Origin: Ctenosaura bakeri
Taxonomy: Eukaryota > Chordata > Lepidosauria > Squamata > Iguanidae
DNA length: 64,000 nucleotides
Direction of reading: 5' to 3'
NCBI GenBank assembly: GCA_948474755.1
Contig: CAOLHI010000927.1
Coordinates: 248,001-312,000 of the forward strand
The translations under genes were made by a program, and so were the position numbers. Position 1 is the stretch's first letter. Every line of letters starts with the position of its first letter. The notes under the pieces are model-generated. The model made no database searches and was not told the DNA's origin. It saw nothing but the letters and a program-made list of their open reading frames with translations. Positions 36,991 through 47,849 of the stretch are shown here, one piece after another.

Positions 36991-38462
36991 GAGAAGGATC
37001 TACTTGAGGGAATTTCAGAAGAGGGTGGAGAGCCAGCATCTCTTCCTGCCCACTGCAGAAACAAGCAAAAATTATGAACATTAACAGTAATTGCATTTTT
37101 GTTTACTTTGCCTGATTTAATACATGCTGTAGAAGATTTTAAGCATAGAACATGTGAAGTCCCCATCTATGTCTCATAAACATTTATGTCCATCTATCCA
37201 GATCGACTTGTTTGATTACAAAGCATTTTTCAATTGTGTTTTAATTTTTTTACTTTTGATTTTAACAAGCAATGAGGGAAGGTAATTTCAATTCTGGAAG
37301 ATAGTTGACTGGTGTTGGCTGCAAAGAGGTGACTGGAGAGCTCATTTCAAGTGAGAAGTACCATCTAGCCTGCATCCAGCTGTTCACAGATTCCTAATAT
37401 GTACAGAATTCTGCAGCCAAAACTGTGCAGTAATGTGAATAACAGGAGAGTGTTATTTTGGATTTGCAGCTTCTTTGGAGGCATTTCCCATCAGAAATTG
37501 CACTTAAATGCAATTTCAACTTCTCCTTCTCAGCCTTCCACAGATCACCTCAGTAGCAACATTTTTAAAATGGGCACATTTTCATGCCTGCTCCCAGCAG
37601 ATTCATTCTCATTTTGGTTCTTGATACCCGGTTCTACACCTCACTCAGTCCTAGATGTTATAATTTCAGGAGACTTGGAAATGAGGAGAGAAAGAAAAAG
37701 TAGAAATAATAACAAATTACAATACAGCTAAGATAGCAGTTTTCAAGGAGAAAACTATGTTATTCTGTTTCAGCATGAAAAGCAGAAAGGAAAGGAAAGT
37801 TAGAGGAAGAAGAAGAGGACAAGGAAGAGGAAAATAAGGTTGGAGAGAGGAGTGTAGCAGCATCTTTGAGACAAACTAGTTCGTTTTAGCCCAAGCTTTC
37901 ATGGATATCAATCCACTTGTTCAGGTACACTAATGATGTGATATTAAAGCCATACACATTTAAGCACAGTTAGAAAGTTGTGGGAGTGGGGCAGAATGTA
38001 ACAGAATACAGAAATGTGCAAATTTTGACAATGGCTATAAATCTTCGAAGAATTATGTAAGTTAATACAAGTGTTTCATGTGGCTGATCTCTTAACAGAG
38101 ATAATACTTTTTCAGAGAGTTGAAAAGTGTTTGGAGACATTGCTTCCTGCAGTGCATTCACTTTTTTTTTTTTTTTAAATTGACATGCTCTTACCTCTGG
38201 CTGAGTAGATGTTGCACTGAAACAATACAAAAACCTGTAGGAGAATCCCTAAACCCAGGAGGAAAACAGTTTAGTAGGTTGGGAATATGCGTCATGAAAG
38301 TTGGGTATAAACATCATGAAGAGCTATGCCTCTGTCAAGCTGTTGTTAACTTTCTGGAAAAACTCCCCAAATTCTTCATCTCTGAAAAAGTACCCAGCAT
38401 CCCAAGTCACCCTTGATCTTTGCTAAGATATCAAGTTAAATGGTGCCCCATTCCTTTCTCAG
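36991..38462. other. Intronic sequence, no gene
   Basis: At 37850-37945 a repeat trace ('cccaagctttcatggatatc') like that at 20378. A T-run at 38161-38177. Otherwise unique-looking; no exon recognised. Confidence 0.5.
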
Positions 38463-38680
38463 TTGTTGTTGTAGTTGTTGGTGGTGATGGTGGTGTGTGC
38501 CTTCAAGTCATATCTGATTTATGGCAACCCTAATGTGAACCTATTATGGAGGTTTCTGGGGCTGAGAGTGTGTGATGCACCCGGGGTCACCCTGTGAATT
38601 TGCATGGCTACATGAAGAATCAAACTCTAGTCTTCAGGGTAGTAGTCCAGTGCTCAAACCACTACATCACACTAGTAAGT
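38463..38680 (-). mobile_element. tRNA-derived Sauria SINE
   Basis: Reverse of the 33894 copy: tail first ('gtgtgtgccttcaagtcat', 'tatggcaaccctaatgtgaa'), then 'gggtcaccctgtgaatttgc', and the tRNA-like head at the end ('gctcaaaccactacatcac'). Preceded by a GTT/GGT run. Confidence 0.9.
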
Positions 38681-40352
38681 CATGTTTTAAATTGGCCATA
38701 ACCTTCCAATGCACTGTACTACTTCCTGTGATTAGAGTTAAGAGAGTTATACTTCAGTATAAGAAACAATCTTTAAACAGTGACAAATTAATTGCAGCAT
38801 ACAGTTTCATGGGCTGGAGTACATGTTGTTATATCCATGAATTGTTATCATAAGTTATAAGGTGTTAACGTGTAGGCATACACATATATACACATGATTG
38901 CAGGGTTTGTAAACCTTATAGGGCAATAAAATGCAAAAACAGAGATTGTGATAATGACATTAGAATGTAAATGTGTGTATATGGGTATGGGAAGCAAGGA
39001 TGTCTCCCAGTGGTGTTCACTGCAGCTTCCAGAATTCTTTACCATTGGTGGTGCTTCCTAGAATTGCTTGGACTTGGCTGTGTGATTCCCACCTACTAGA
39101 TGCTAACTCATTTCTTAGTCTTTAAGGGGCCACCAGACCCTTTTGTCTGTGTTGCAATAGGCTCATACAGGTATCCCTTGGAAGATGATAACATCTTCAT
39201 TTGTAACATGAGATACATTAACAATTGAGTTAGAAACTAAGGCTGCAATCCTGTACATACATAATAGGAGAATGCTTCATTAAGCATAGTAAAACTTGTT
39301 CCTCAGTAAACTTGCATAGGATTGGGCTTATGAGTCCTGCTTGAGTAAAATGATCTTACTACCACAGTGGTCCTAAGAAAACTAACCACATCTTCTGGGC
39401 AGAAGAAGACCTCTGTGGTGAAATTAGACCTCTGTGGTGAAACTAGAAAACTTCCTGGAGCTTTGGGACAAAACAAGCAAGCATGCATAACTATATGGTG
39501 AGCAAATGGTTCTTTCTAAAGTAAAGACACTGAACATATAGACATTTGAGAGAAAGAAATTAAATATAGTACTAGAGGACCCCCTTCCTTTGGCAGTCAC
39601 TCTTAGATGTCCTTAATTTGTGGAGTCTGAGAGCCCTTTCATTTCTATAGCATGTATAACGTGTTTCAGGTGGGATTTTGTTTTGTTTTTTTCAATTTTA
39701 CATTATAGTCTGTAATTCTTATAAAATTGTGGGCCTTTCAAGGTACTCACCGCACAATCAAAAGTGTGTGAATTTGCTTTCCTTAATCATGTAAAGTGTT
39801 ACCGTTAGTGTCACTTAGTCATACTGAAAGTGCCTGGAAGCTTTCTTGTTCTTTTCCTTCTTCTTTTAATCTCAGAGTGATTCTTTGCAGCATGATGCAG
39901 ACCTTATTTGTGAGGGAGCGAAGGGTTTTGCAGTACGAATTTTACTTTGTCTTGCAATTGTAGGAAAGCTAAGGTGTTTTGATAGTTTTTAATGTTGATG
40001 TTATCTTACCCTCTCTGTACCTGAGTATATTCTTTTATATCACCAAAACTATACCTGAGAACTCTGGCCACCAGAGAATTCTGCTGAGGGCATAGTTTAA
40101 AAATATTGCAAATAATTTTCAGAAAGAGCTTAAATTGACAGGACTGAGCTTTGGCACTGGAAATAGTATCACTTTTCAGTGCTAGCGCTCACTTCTGGAA
40201 TACGGGCATGACATGGTGACTTTTCTAAAGCCTGATCTCAGTAAAGAGGGGCTACTAATCCAGGTGTGTCCTAAATAACGGGATATTTCACCCAGCCAAG
40301 TATGCCTTTCATCTCCTCTGGTTTCTTTGGTTCAAGTATGGTTGTGAAGAAG
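38681..40352. other. Intronic sequence with minor repeats
   Basis: Contains a reptile-type repeat at 39240-39333 ('ggctgcaatcctgtacat' with inverted partner 'cataggattgggct'), a 19-bp tandem duplication at 39409-39446, and a repeat trace at 39110-39170. 39640-40080 is unique-looking and without repeats. No gene. Confidence 0.5.
39240..39333. repeat. Short palindromic interspersed repeat
   Basis: Left arm 'ggctgcaatcctgtaca' and right arm 'tgcataggattgggct' are imperfect inverted repeats. Fragments of the same repeat occur at about 16363, 22555 and 51785. Confidence 0.6.
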
Positions 40353-40360
40353 GTCTACTT

Positions 40361-40669
40361 CAGAGCTTTCCAAACTGTGTATCATGACACATTAGTGTGT
40401 TGGCTGCAGTGGTGGCAGTGGGAGAGGCAGCCCCTTCATCCATTACATTCAGGTGACATTGGTATAATTGTGTTGCCCGAATGTAACGGTTGAAGGGGCT
40501 GCCTCTCCCGCTGCCACTGCTGCCACCCTGGGCCAAGGAATACCCCGGAAAGGGCAGCAGCGGTCCAGGCTTGGGTGGAAGGGCTGCCTCTGTTTACTGA
40601 ATTACTGTGTCACGAAATGATGCTTGTCTAAAAAGTGTGTCACCAATATGAAAAGTTTGGAAAGCTCTG
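40361..40669. mobile_element. hAT-like MITE with exact 8-bp TSD
   Basis: It is 309 bp; ends CAGAGCTTTCCAAACT and AGTTTGGAAAGCTCTG are perfect 16-bp inverted repeats. The flanking direct repeat GTCTACTT is at 40353-40360 and 40670-40677. The interior holds a second GC-rich palindrome ('ggcagccccttca' near 40427 against 'tgaaggggctgcc' near 40492). No transposase. Confidence 0.95.
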
Positions 40670-40937
40670 GTCTACTTAATGGGCATTTCTTCTTGAGTCC
40701 ATACCTAAACATTTCTGTCTTTGCCGTAGGAATGAAGTGATGTGGATACTTTTGTATACACACCCGTATCATCCTGCACAGGGCAAAAAGAGGTTGGGAG
40801 AGAGATGAATTCCAATTGAAAAGCAGTTATATGGGAGGCATTTTTTCTCTGCTAAAATGCACAGCTTCTTTGGTTAAAAAATAATTGTAAAATAGCTATA
40901 CATGTGTAACGTTGATGGTTTTGTATCAATCATTTTA

Positions 40938-40968
40938 ATTCTCCAGGTGATTTGCTCACCTGGAGAAT
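40938..40968. promoter_or_regulatory. Perfect 13-bp inverted repeat with paired E-boxes
   Basis: ATTCTCCAGGTGA and TCACCTGGAGAAT flank a 5-base spacer (40951-40955). Each arm holds a CAGGTG/CACCTG E-box, the core bound by ZEB, SNAI and some bHLH factors. It is not part of a recognised repeat; a Sauria SINE begins about 15 bases later. Function is inferred. Confidence 0.35.
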
Positions 40969-40983
40969 GTTTATTTGCTTATT

Positions 40984-41222
40984 TGTTGTTGTTGTTATTG
41001 TTTTTGTTTGTTTGTTTTGTGGTCATTTCCAACTTTTGGAAACTCTAAAGCCATATCACTGGGTTTTCTTGGCAAAGTTTGTTCAGAGGAGGTTTGCCAT
41101 GGACTTTCTCTTGAGTGTGGTCAAGAGTGTGACTTGCCCAAGGTTTCCATGGCTGAGTGGAAATTTGAACTTTTGTCTCCTGGAGTCCTAATCTGACACT
41201 CAAACCACTACCCTGCATGGGG
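40984..41222 (-). mobile_element. tRNA-derived Sauria SINE
   Basis: GTT-rich tail first, then 'gggttttcttggcaaagttt', 'gacttgcccaaggtttccat' and 'ggctgagtggaaatttgaac', ending in 'ctcaaaccactaccctgc', the reverse of the tRNA-like head. Old copy. Confidence 0.9.
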
Positions 41223-42600
41223 TCTCATTCATATATGTTAGTTACCTCATAACACAACTTCTCTAGGTGACACTCAATAATGGAAACCAAAATTAAAAAG
41301 ATACCTACACTGATCAAATTAAATTTCACACTAATAAAACTGGCATAGTCAATAGAAGAAATGTGAACCACAAGTGAATCACCTAATTATATAAAGAGAC
41401 CTAAAGACAATGTCACAAAAACTAAAACCAACCAAATATCAAAAGCTGAGATACTGTTATCAATCTTTTCAATAAAATTTAGGTCAAACGTTGAGATACA
41501 GTAAAAGATGCTAAAACTTTAAAAGGAAAATTAAGAAAAGTAGAGACTGGTGCTGTTAGGAGGTTGGGAGAAGCGGGGAGGAGAAGTGGGGCAAGGAAGT
41601 GGGGTAGCTCACAGCTGCTTAGTCCTAGGAGGTAGATGGGTTTTGAAAATCTTATTTGTGATTTTCCCACTTTTGCAAAGTTCCTGCACCCCTAACCTTC
41701 ATTAAAGTAGAGGGAGAACTATAGTTAATGTTTCTCTCAGTTTTATAATGATGTTCTTTCTCTTATCTTTCCAGAGTGATCCCAACTCAAAGATGCATCA
41801 GGGTAGTAGTTATCTTTTGCCAGCAGAATTCTCTTCTGTTGACTGGTCTAGAAGATCAGCCCACAGAATGGCTCTGTAGTCTAATATTTGTTTACAGAAG
41901 AGACAAAGGAGGCAGAAAGGGAGTGAGACAAAGGAGGAACAGAGTTATGCCATATCCAAACAAACCTTCTCCAGGCCAGAGAAACTGCCACTAATCTAGC
42001 CCAAAATTAGACCAAGCCAAGGATAGTACTAAGTAATTTCCAGTATCTCTAGGCAGGGGAAGGGTTTGGATTCCACACAGCTTCAGCTAGCCTAGCGTCA
42101 GCTCAACTGGTCCTTGGCCATCTCGATTTGTTAGGATTGCACAATTAAACTGTTTGCAATTATACTGCTTTAATGTTTTATCAGCTGTTAGTTGCCTTGA
42201 AGATCTTTTCTTGGCCAAAAGTTAACAGTTGACTCATCAGTATTTTTACAAATAAGTAAGTAGAATTCAAATGATAAGGAAGAGAAACTGGTGCTATTGA
42301 GATTGTGAATATATTTACATTTATATATATATATGTGTGTGTGTGTGTATGTGTGTGTATTAATTACATAAAAAGTTCCTCCTATACATCTTCCGTACAC
42401 ATCAGGTTTGTAGCTTCAGGCTTTGCAGAAAGAGGTCAGAAGCAGTATTGTCATCTAAAGCAATATTATTGCGCCGAAATAATGGCTAAATATTTTTGGC
42501 TAAATTCCGTGTCAGAAAATGACCTGATCATTAGGCTGTGGACACAATCCTCTTGTATACTGAAAACTTCTCTGTACCTGCATGTTGCCTGGTTTTCTAT
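41223..42600. other. Intronic sequence, no gene
   Basis: AT-rich, unique-looking. A TA/TG microsatellite at 42319-42360. No transposon or exon recognised. Confidence 0.5.
42319..42360. repeat. (TA)n(TG)n microsatellite
   Basis: TATATATATA followed by TG repeats with one interruption. Confidence 0.92.
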
Positions 42601-42604
42601 TTTA

Positions 42605-42830
42605 AAAAGAAAATTGTAGAGCAAATCTGAGTAATTAGTCCTTACTAATAAGGTCTCTTACTGACGTCAGATACATTCCTGCAGCGTTTTGTGGAGGCTC
42701 CTTAGATGAGTTTCACCATTAATCATGACCATATGGTGATTAGCTATTGGCCTCTTTGCATCAGAAAGCATTACACTTTTCCTTCCAATGAGTGATGTCA
42801 TCTCTACGCAGACATTTTGAATTCTCTAAC
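42605..42830. promoter_or_regulatory. Possible intronic enhancer with exact CRE
   Basis: Repeat-free stretch containing the exact palindrome TGACGTCA (42662-42669) and a CRE-like TGATGTCA near 42796, with several AT-rich homeobox-like motifs between. CREB/ATF/AP-1 family proteins bind such sites. Conservation is unknown to me, so this is a candidate only. Confidence 0.25.
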
Positions 42831-43665
42831 GAAACCACAAAATTATGTGTGAAGAAATGTGGTGGTGGGGCTGTCCTCCCCCTATCACTGCTTTTCTAAG
42901 GGTACCTCTGGTAAATAGCTGGCTTAGTGCTTACTGGAAGATGGTGGGAACATTTGTACACAGCAATTCAGTGACTTCACTGCTTTTGGCATGGCTAGAG
43001 CTTTGATTCTGAAAATAAAACAAATTAGTTTTGGCTGCCCACATTTATATTGATTTCAACAGCAGGAGCAAATTTTTTTCTAGTGGCTTTGGTACAAAGG
43101 AGGGTGGGACTGTTGGAAGGAAGGAAGGAAGGAAGGAAGGAAGGAAGGAAGGAAGGAAGGAAGAAAGAAGCAAAGTCAGGCACTAGTTCTTAGTTACAAA
43201 GGTCTAACAGGGAGAAACAATGCTAGTTCCTAGCAGTTATTCCTTCTGGCGACTTATGGATGGGGACAGGTTGATTCACCATTTGTAATGGAGTTCTTCC
43301 TAGAGATGGAGAACAGTCTCCCAGTAGCTCTTGGTCTCCTGAGTGGTGGCAGAGTATGATGCCCTTCAGCAATACAGTGGCAGGGTAATGTAACAGGCAA
43401 CTGTAACATATTCTAAAAGTCAGAGGCACACAGTATACAGTTATCTACTCTTTTTGTTTATCCTTCTTATGGACTCTCCTTTGGAGTTTTTCAAGACAGA
43501 AAAGACTGTATTGCATTGATTGATTGATTGATCATCAAGTCATTGACTATCAAGGCCTAAATACAATGGCTTCTCCCATCTAGAAAAGACTCATTGAATT
43601 GATTGCAGAGTGCTAACTAAATGCTTAGGTAAATCCCATTGGTTCTTTGAGACTCCTCTACTAAA
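42831..43665. other. Intronic sequence with a GGAA microsatellite
   Basis: Contains the (GGAA)n tract at 43115-43163 and a short TGAT run at 43516-43533. No gene. Confidence 0.6.
43115..43163. repeat. (GGAA)n microsatellite
   Basis: About twelve GGAA units. GGAA arrays can bind ETS-family proteins, but this one is a simple repeat in an intron. Confidence 0.95.
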
Positions 43666-44162
43666 CAGTTGTTCCGCCACATTCACTAGGGTTAGGGTTA
43701 CAGGATCCCCACAAAAGTGGAAAAATCACAAATATCAAAATGTGTGTGTTTGTGTCTGTGGAAAGGGGACCAAGGTACGGTGGGGGAAACAGGCACCTAG
43801 TATCCAAACCATGTCAGGGAAAGGAGAGGGAAAGAGGGTGTGTCAACCTGGTGGCACTATACTTCCTCTCTCTTGCCCATCTTTTTCCTTGAGTGTGTAT
43901 GGAACATTGGGAGAGGGTTTATGGTACTGAGAAATTGGGCTGTGATCTGTCCTTAGCTGACCAGGCAGTGGCTGGTGGAGGAGGAGGAGGAGGAGGAGGA
44001 GGAGGGCCAGAGGCAGGTTTTTAAAGCACTGAGCAGCCTCATTGGAGCCACCAAGAGGGAAGGTTCCCTGGAAAAAGAAGCACTTGAGGTAGGGGGGCAG
44101 GGAGAAACTCACAAATAATCAAATCCATGAAAGTGAAACCCACAAATATGGAGGGTTGATGA
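43666..44162. mobile_element. Pogo/Tigger-like MITE, long variant, second copy
   Basis: Left end CAGTTGTTCCGCCACATTCA; right end, reverse-complemented, CATCAACCCTCCATATTTG. The interior aligns with 27652-28166, including a (GGA)n run (43977-44005). About 497 bp, no transposase motif. Confidence 0.8.
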
Positions 44163-44307
44163 TATTTTTAGGACTAGTGATTGGATTTAACCTTCAGAGC
44201 CTAGTTCTTCCTGTGTAGACCCTCTAAGAAACTTCCCATACAAGTGAAATAACTTAGAGAAGTTTAAGCATCTGGAGCCAATCTCTCCTGTTTTGCACCC
44301 TGACTAT

Positions 44308-44773
44308 GGTCCTTTTCACACGTGGAGGGAGAAACGGGGTAAAATGCGCGGAAACGGAGCTTACCAGCAACCAGATAAGTCCGTTGCCATGTGGAGCAGC
44401 GTGAGTTCGCTGCTCCACATTCCTTGGCGTCCTGCAGTGTCCAAAATGGCAGCTTACGGCTGGCAGAGGCTCTCCACCAACTGGAGAAGCTCGCCAGCCA
44501 GAAGCCCGCCCCCGGCAGATCTGCAGGCACGCACTTGCACGCACCTGCACATCTACACTGGGCGCTGCGATGGGGCTGCACGCGCCGTGCTTTGTAAAAA
44601 CCTCCTCAAAAGTGGTTTTTAAAAAACACGTGGTGCCACCACTTCTGGTCGCTCCTGCGCGGATTGGGTGTGGAACTACGCTAAAGTAGTCCGCCCCAAT
44701 CCACTCCACGGTGTAGACGACCTCTGTCAGAGGTTGCTCTAGACCGTTTTATTACCCCCGTGTGGAAAGGGCC
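44308..44773. mobile_element. GC-rich DNA transposon, GGYCCTTTYCACAC ends
   Basis: Ends GGTCCTTTTCACACG and (reverse complement) GGCCCTTTCCACACG are inverted repeats. TAT lies directly outside both ends (44305-44307, 44774-44776). About 466 bp, rich in CpG. Three-base duplications suggest PIF/Harbinger, but I cannot prove the superfamily. Open frames 44254-44709 (minus) and 44293-44622 (plus) are by-products of its GC content. Confidence 0.8.
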
Positions 44774-45478
44774 TATGACTGCGGAATATTAACCAAGCAG
44801 GTGAGAATGGTAGGAGGAAAAGCCCTGGATGACTCAGCTTCTAGACTTTCTCTCATTTTAGGAAAGGAGAAGGGAACGGAAGGGGGATTGAATGCATAAA
44901 GCTCCTTCAGCTTTCTTCACCAAGAAGGAAGGGGCCATTTAAAAACCTTCAGAGTTTTAAACCAGAGAAAAGAGTATCATGTAGACTAATTCAGAGGCAA
45001 AAGGTGAATCTGGGGCACTTAACATTTAAGATATGAGGAGAGGCTGTTGGCGTTCAGGATCACATTTTGTGATTTGTAAAGACAATTTTACAAATTTTGT
45101 GCCTGTTGTCTTCTTTAGTAAATAAAGAATATCTGGTAGCAGGGCATAGATATATCTCCGTCTTGCACCCTCCTCTTCATGATAATCAGTATCCAATAAG
45201 TCTGATTCAGTAGAAGATAGCTCCTTTAAAAGCATTAAAAAAAACTGTGTTAGATCAGGCCAAAGGCCTGTTTTGTCCACAGTACTGCCCACAAGCAGCA
45301 CATGAACACAAGGGCACCCTCTGATTTATGACATCTAGCAAGTGATATTGAGTGGCATGCTGCCTCTGATCCTAGAAGCAGCAGTAATGTTGCCAGGTTT
45401 GCACAATAAGTATAAAGGACTGCTGAAATTCATAACAGGCAGGTTTGACAATTAGGAAGTAGCTATTAGCAAGTCTGT
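44774..45478. other. Intronic sequence, nothing recognised
   Basis: Unique-looking spacer between two GC-rich transposons. No gene. Confidence 0.4.
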
Positions 45479-45885
45479 GGCCCTTTCCGCATGATGTCAC
45501 TGTCTCGTTTCTTCCACAGGATGGCAGCAGTTGGCAGGTTGTGCTTCCGCATGACGTTGTCATCGTCCCACTGCCATCCTGTCGTGGAGCATCACGCTTG
45601 CACAGTTTTTGCAAAACAGAAAAAATCCATTTTCCATCTGCGATCGCACAGCACGTCCAATATTCTGGCCATGCAGAAGCTGCGGAAGCACAATTGGTGA
45701 TGCTTCTTTGCATAGCGCAGCAATGGAAGAAGCCCAACTGTGCTGCGGAAGGAAGACGTGGCACCATTATGTTCTCTTCCGCATGGACCAAACAGGTGCA
45801 GAGGGGAGTGTTGCTGATGCACTCCCTTCTGGACTCGGGACTGCAGCGAGACAACATGGAAGAGCATCATCGTGCGGAAATGGCC
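45479..45885. mobile_element. GC-rich DNA transposon, GGCCCTTTCCGCA ends
   Basis: Ends GGCCCTTTCCGCATGATG and (reverse complement) GGCCATTTCCGCACGATG. TGT flanks both sides (45476-45478, 45886-45888). About 407 bp. Four overlapping open frames on both strands within it (45372-45978) lack transposase motifs. Confidence 0.8.
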
Positions 45886-47849
45886 TGTATTCTACCTAAA
45901 TACCAAACAAAGGTACTGATTTCAGTTAACCTAGTCATGTCTTTCTTCATAAAATTAATATATTTTCCACACTCGTAAATTACATGATGCATACATTTCT
46001 GGCTTCATAAAGGGCCCACACCCTAAACTACAGGATTCTGTGACATCTAGTCTATGTAACAGGAAAAGCTTTCCATCTGTCAAATATGGGGGAATCCCTT
46101 ATAATAAGGGACACCTGGCAACCTAGCTGGCATGTAATCAATATGACTGGTAGCCATTGACAGCCCACTCCTACATGAATTTTTCCAAATGCTTTTTAAA
46201 GCTGTGCAAGGCCGTTACTGCATATTGTGGCACAGTTAACTGCAGTGCTTGAAAAAGTGCACATCCATTAATGCTGTACTGGGCTAATAATAGTCACTTT
46301 TCATCCATTTCACCTAGCTCAAAATCATCTATTTTGTTGCTTTGGATAACCACATCTTTCACTAATTTGTGAAGTAATCTAAGTTCATGGCAAACACCAC
46401 ATTATACAGTAGTGAATTCCATATTTTAGCTACTGTAGTTGTACTTGGAGCTTTGAGTTTTGAAGCTTTATGCTTTGTCCCTCCTGTATTAAGTTATCAG
46501 GCTGTTAATGGACCATGTGCTTTGAAAAGGCACCTCTTTTTATATTTCCATGGAATTGAGGCTACATACATATTTATGCAGATTCATCCACTACAGTGGC
46601 TCCTCTCTTCCTCTCCTTTCCTGTCCGCTCCTCTCCTCTCCCTCTTCTCTACCCAGCTATTGACATTTTATTTTTGACTATGCACGGCAGAGGCCATGTC
46701 TTTTTGCTTATTGTTGCTCTGTAAAGCTCCACTGTGCATGCTGTGTATTAATAAATGATTAGACGGATAGATTCTAAAAGGGGCCCTTGACCAAGATGAG
46801 ACAATATAACAGTAAAATATAATTAAACTGTAATAAAAGAGCAGATATTAAAACAATGCAAAGCAGACAGAAGCAATAAAACATCCAGCTAAGCAAAACA
46901 AAAGAAAACAAAAAAACTTCTGTCTTCAGTGCCTGTTTAAAAGCAGCCAGTGAGGGTGCCAAATATACCCATAAGCCATTCCATCATCTGAGCAGCATAA
47001 TTAAAAACTCCATCTCCCTTCTACCCACCTTCTGCACTTCTGAGAGGCTTAGGACCATGAGAATAGCCTCCAAACTCGGGTGAACTTGCTGAACAAGAAC
47101 TAAAATGGTAATAATTTTGGCATATTGAGGGATAGCCCAAAGTCTCCAGTTTAGAAAGTTTGTGTCCACTCCATGAGAAACTCAGTACATGAATGAATAG
47201 ATGCCTTCCTTGGAAATATTTCACTTGATTTCAATCATATGTACACTAATATTAAACACACATTTAATATCTTCTCTGTAATTTACTAGCTATCAACCTG
47301 GGAGAGCCAAATGCTTGACTCAGACACACATGGTCTTCCTTTTCCCAACATCAACCAAAACCATCTGGTTGTGAGCATTTGCAAATTTTTTCAAAAAAAG
47401 TTTTATATCATATAATTTTCAGAAAGCAATTTATACTTTATAAAGATGTTATTACTGAAAGCTAAATAAATAAAATGTACCACATGGTAGAATTCCAAAG
47501 CACTGGGGACCCTTTTGTTTCTCCATCCTCAGTGAAGATTCCTTTCTTGATTCTAAATTAATTTATTATGATTCAGATGATACCTGTTCTAGATCTTTCA
47601 GTATTGTTATAATTGGTGCTAAGCTTTTAAGTCAATTCAGAACTTTTCTGTGTGTTCTGAAGATAAATTTTTCCCCGACTAGAAAGCACTTCCATGCAAC
47701 TTCACTGAGTGCAGATTTGAAAAGATTTGGATGGAATCATCTTGGATCTGATCAGTGTAAACCAATAGAATTAACTGGCTCTGACTCTAAAAATGCAAAA
47801 GCAGTGTATCCCAAGATAGTTCTTAACTTTGTCCCAATTTGGTTTTAGG
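45886..47849. other. Intronic sequence with one tentative old repeat
   Basis: 46790-47165 resembles a LINE-derived 3' repeat common in reptile introns ('ttaaaagcagccagtgaggg', 'ccattccatcatctgagc'); tentative. The rest is AT-rich and unremarkable. No gene. Confidence 0.45.

Noticed and set aside
43687..43703. Interstitial telomere repeat (GGGTTAGGGTTA)
   Set aside because: Only two units, inside a pogo-like MITE, with a related single unit in the sister copy at 27673.
44254..44709. 151-residue minus-strand frame and overlapping plus frames
   Set aside because: They lie inside a GC-rich non-autonomous transposon with inverted ends; no domain or codon pattern of a gene.
45372..45978. 161- and 145-residue frames on opposite strands
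   Set aside because: Same reason: GC-rich DNA transposon at 45479-45885; overlapping frames on both strands reflect base composition.
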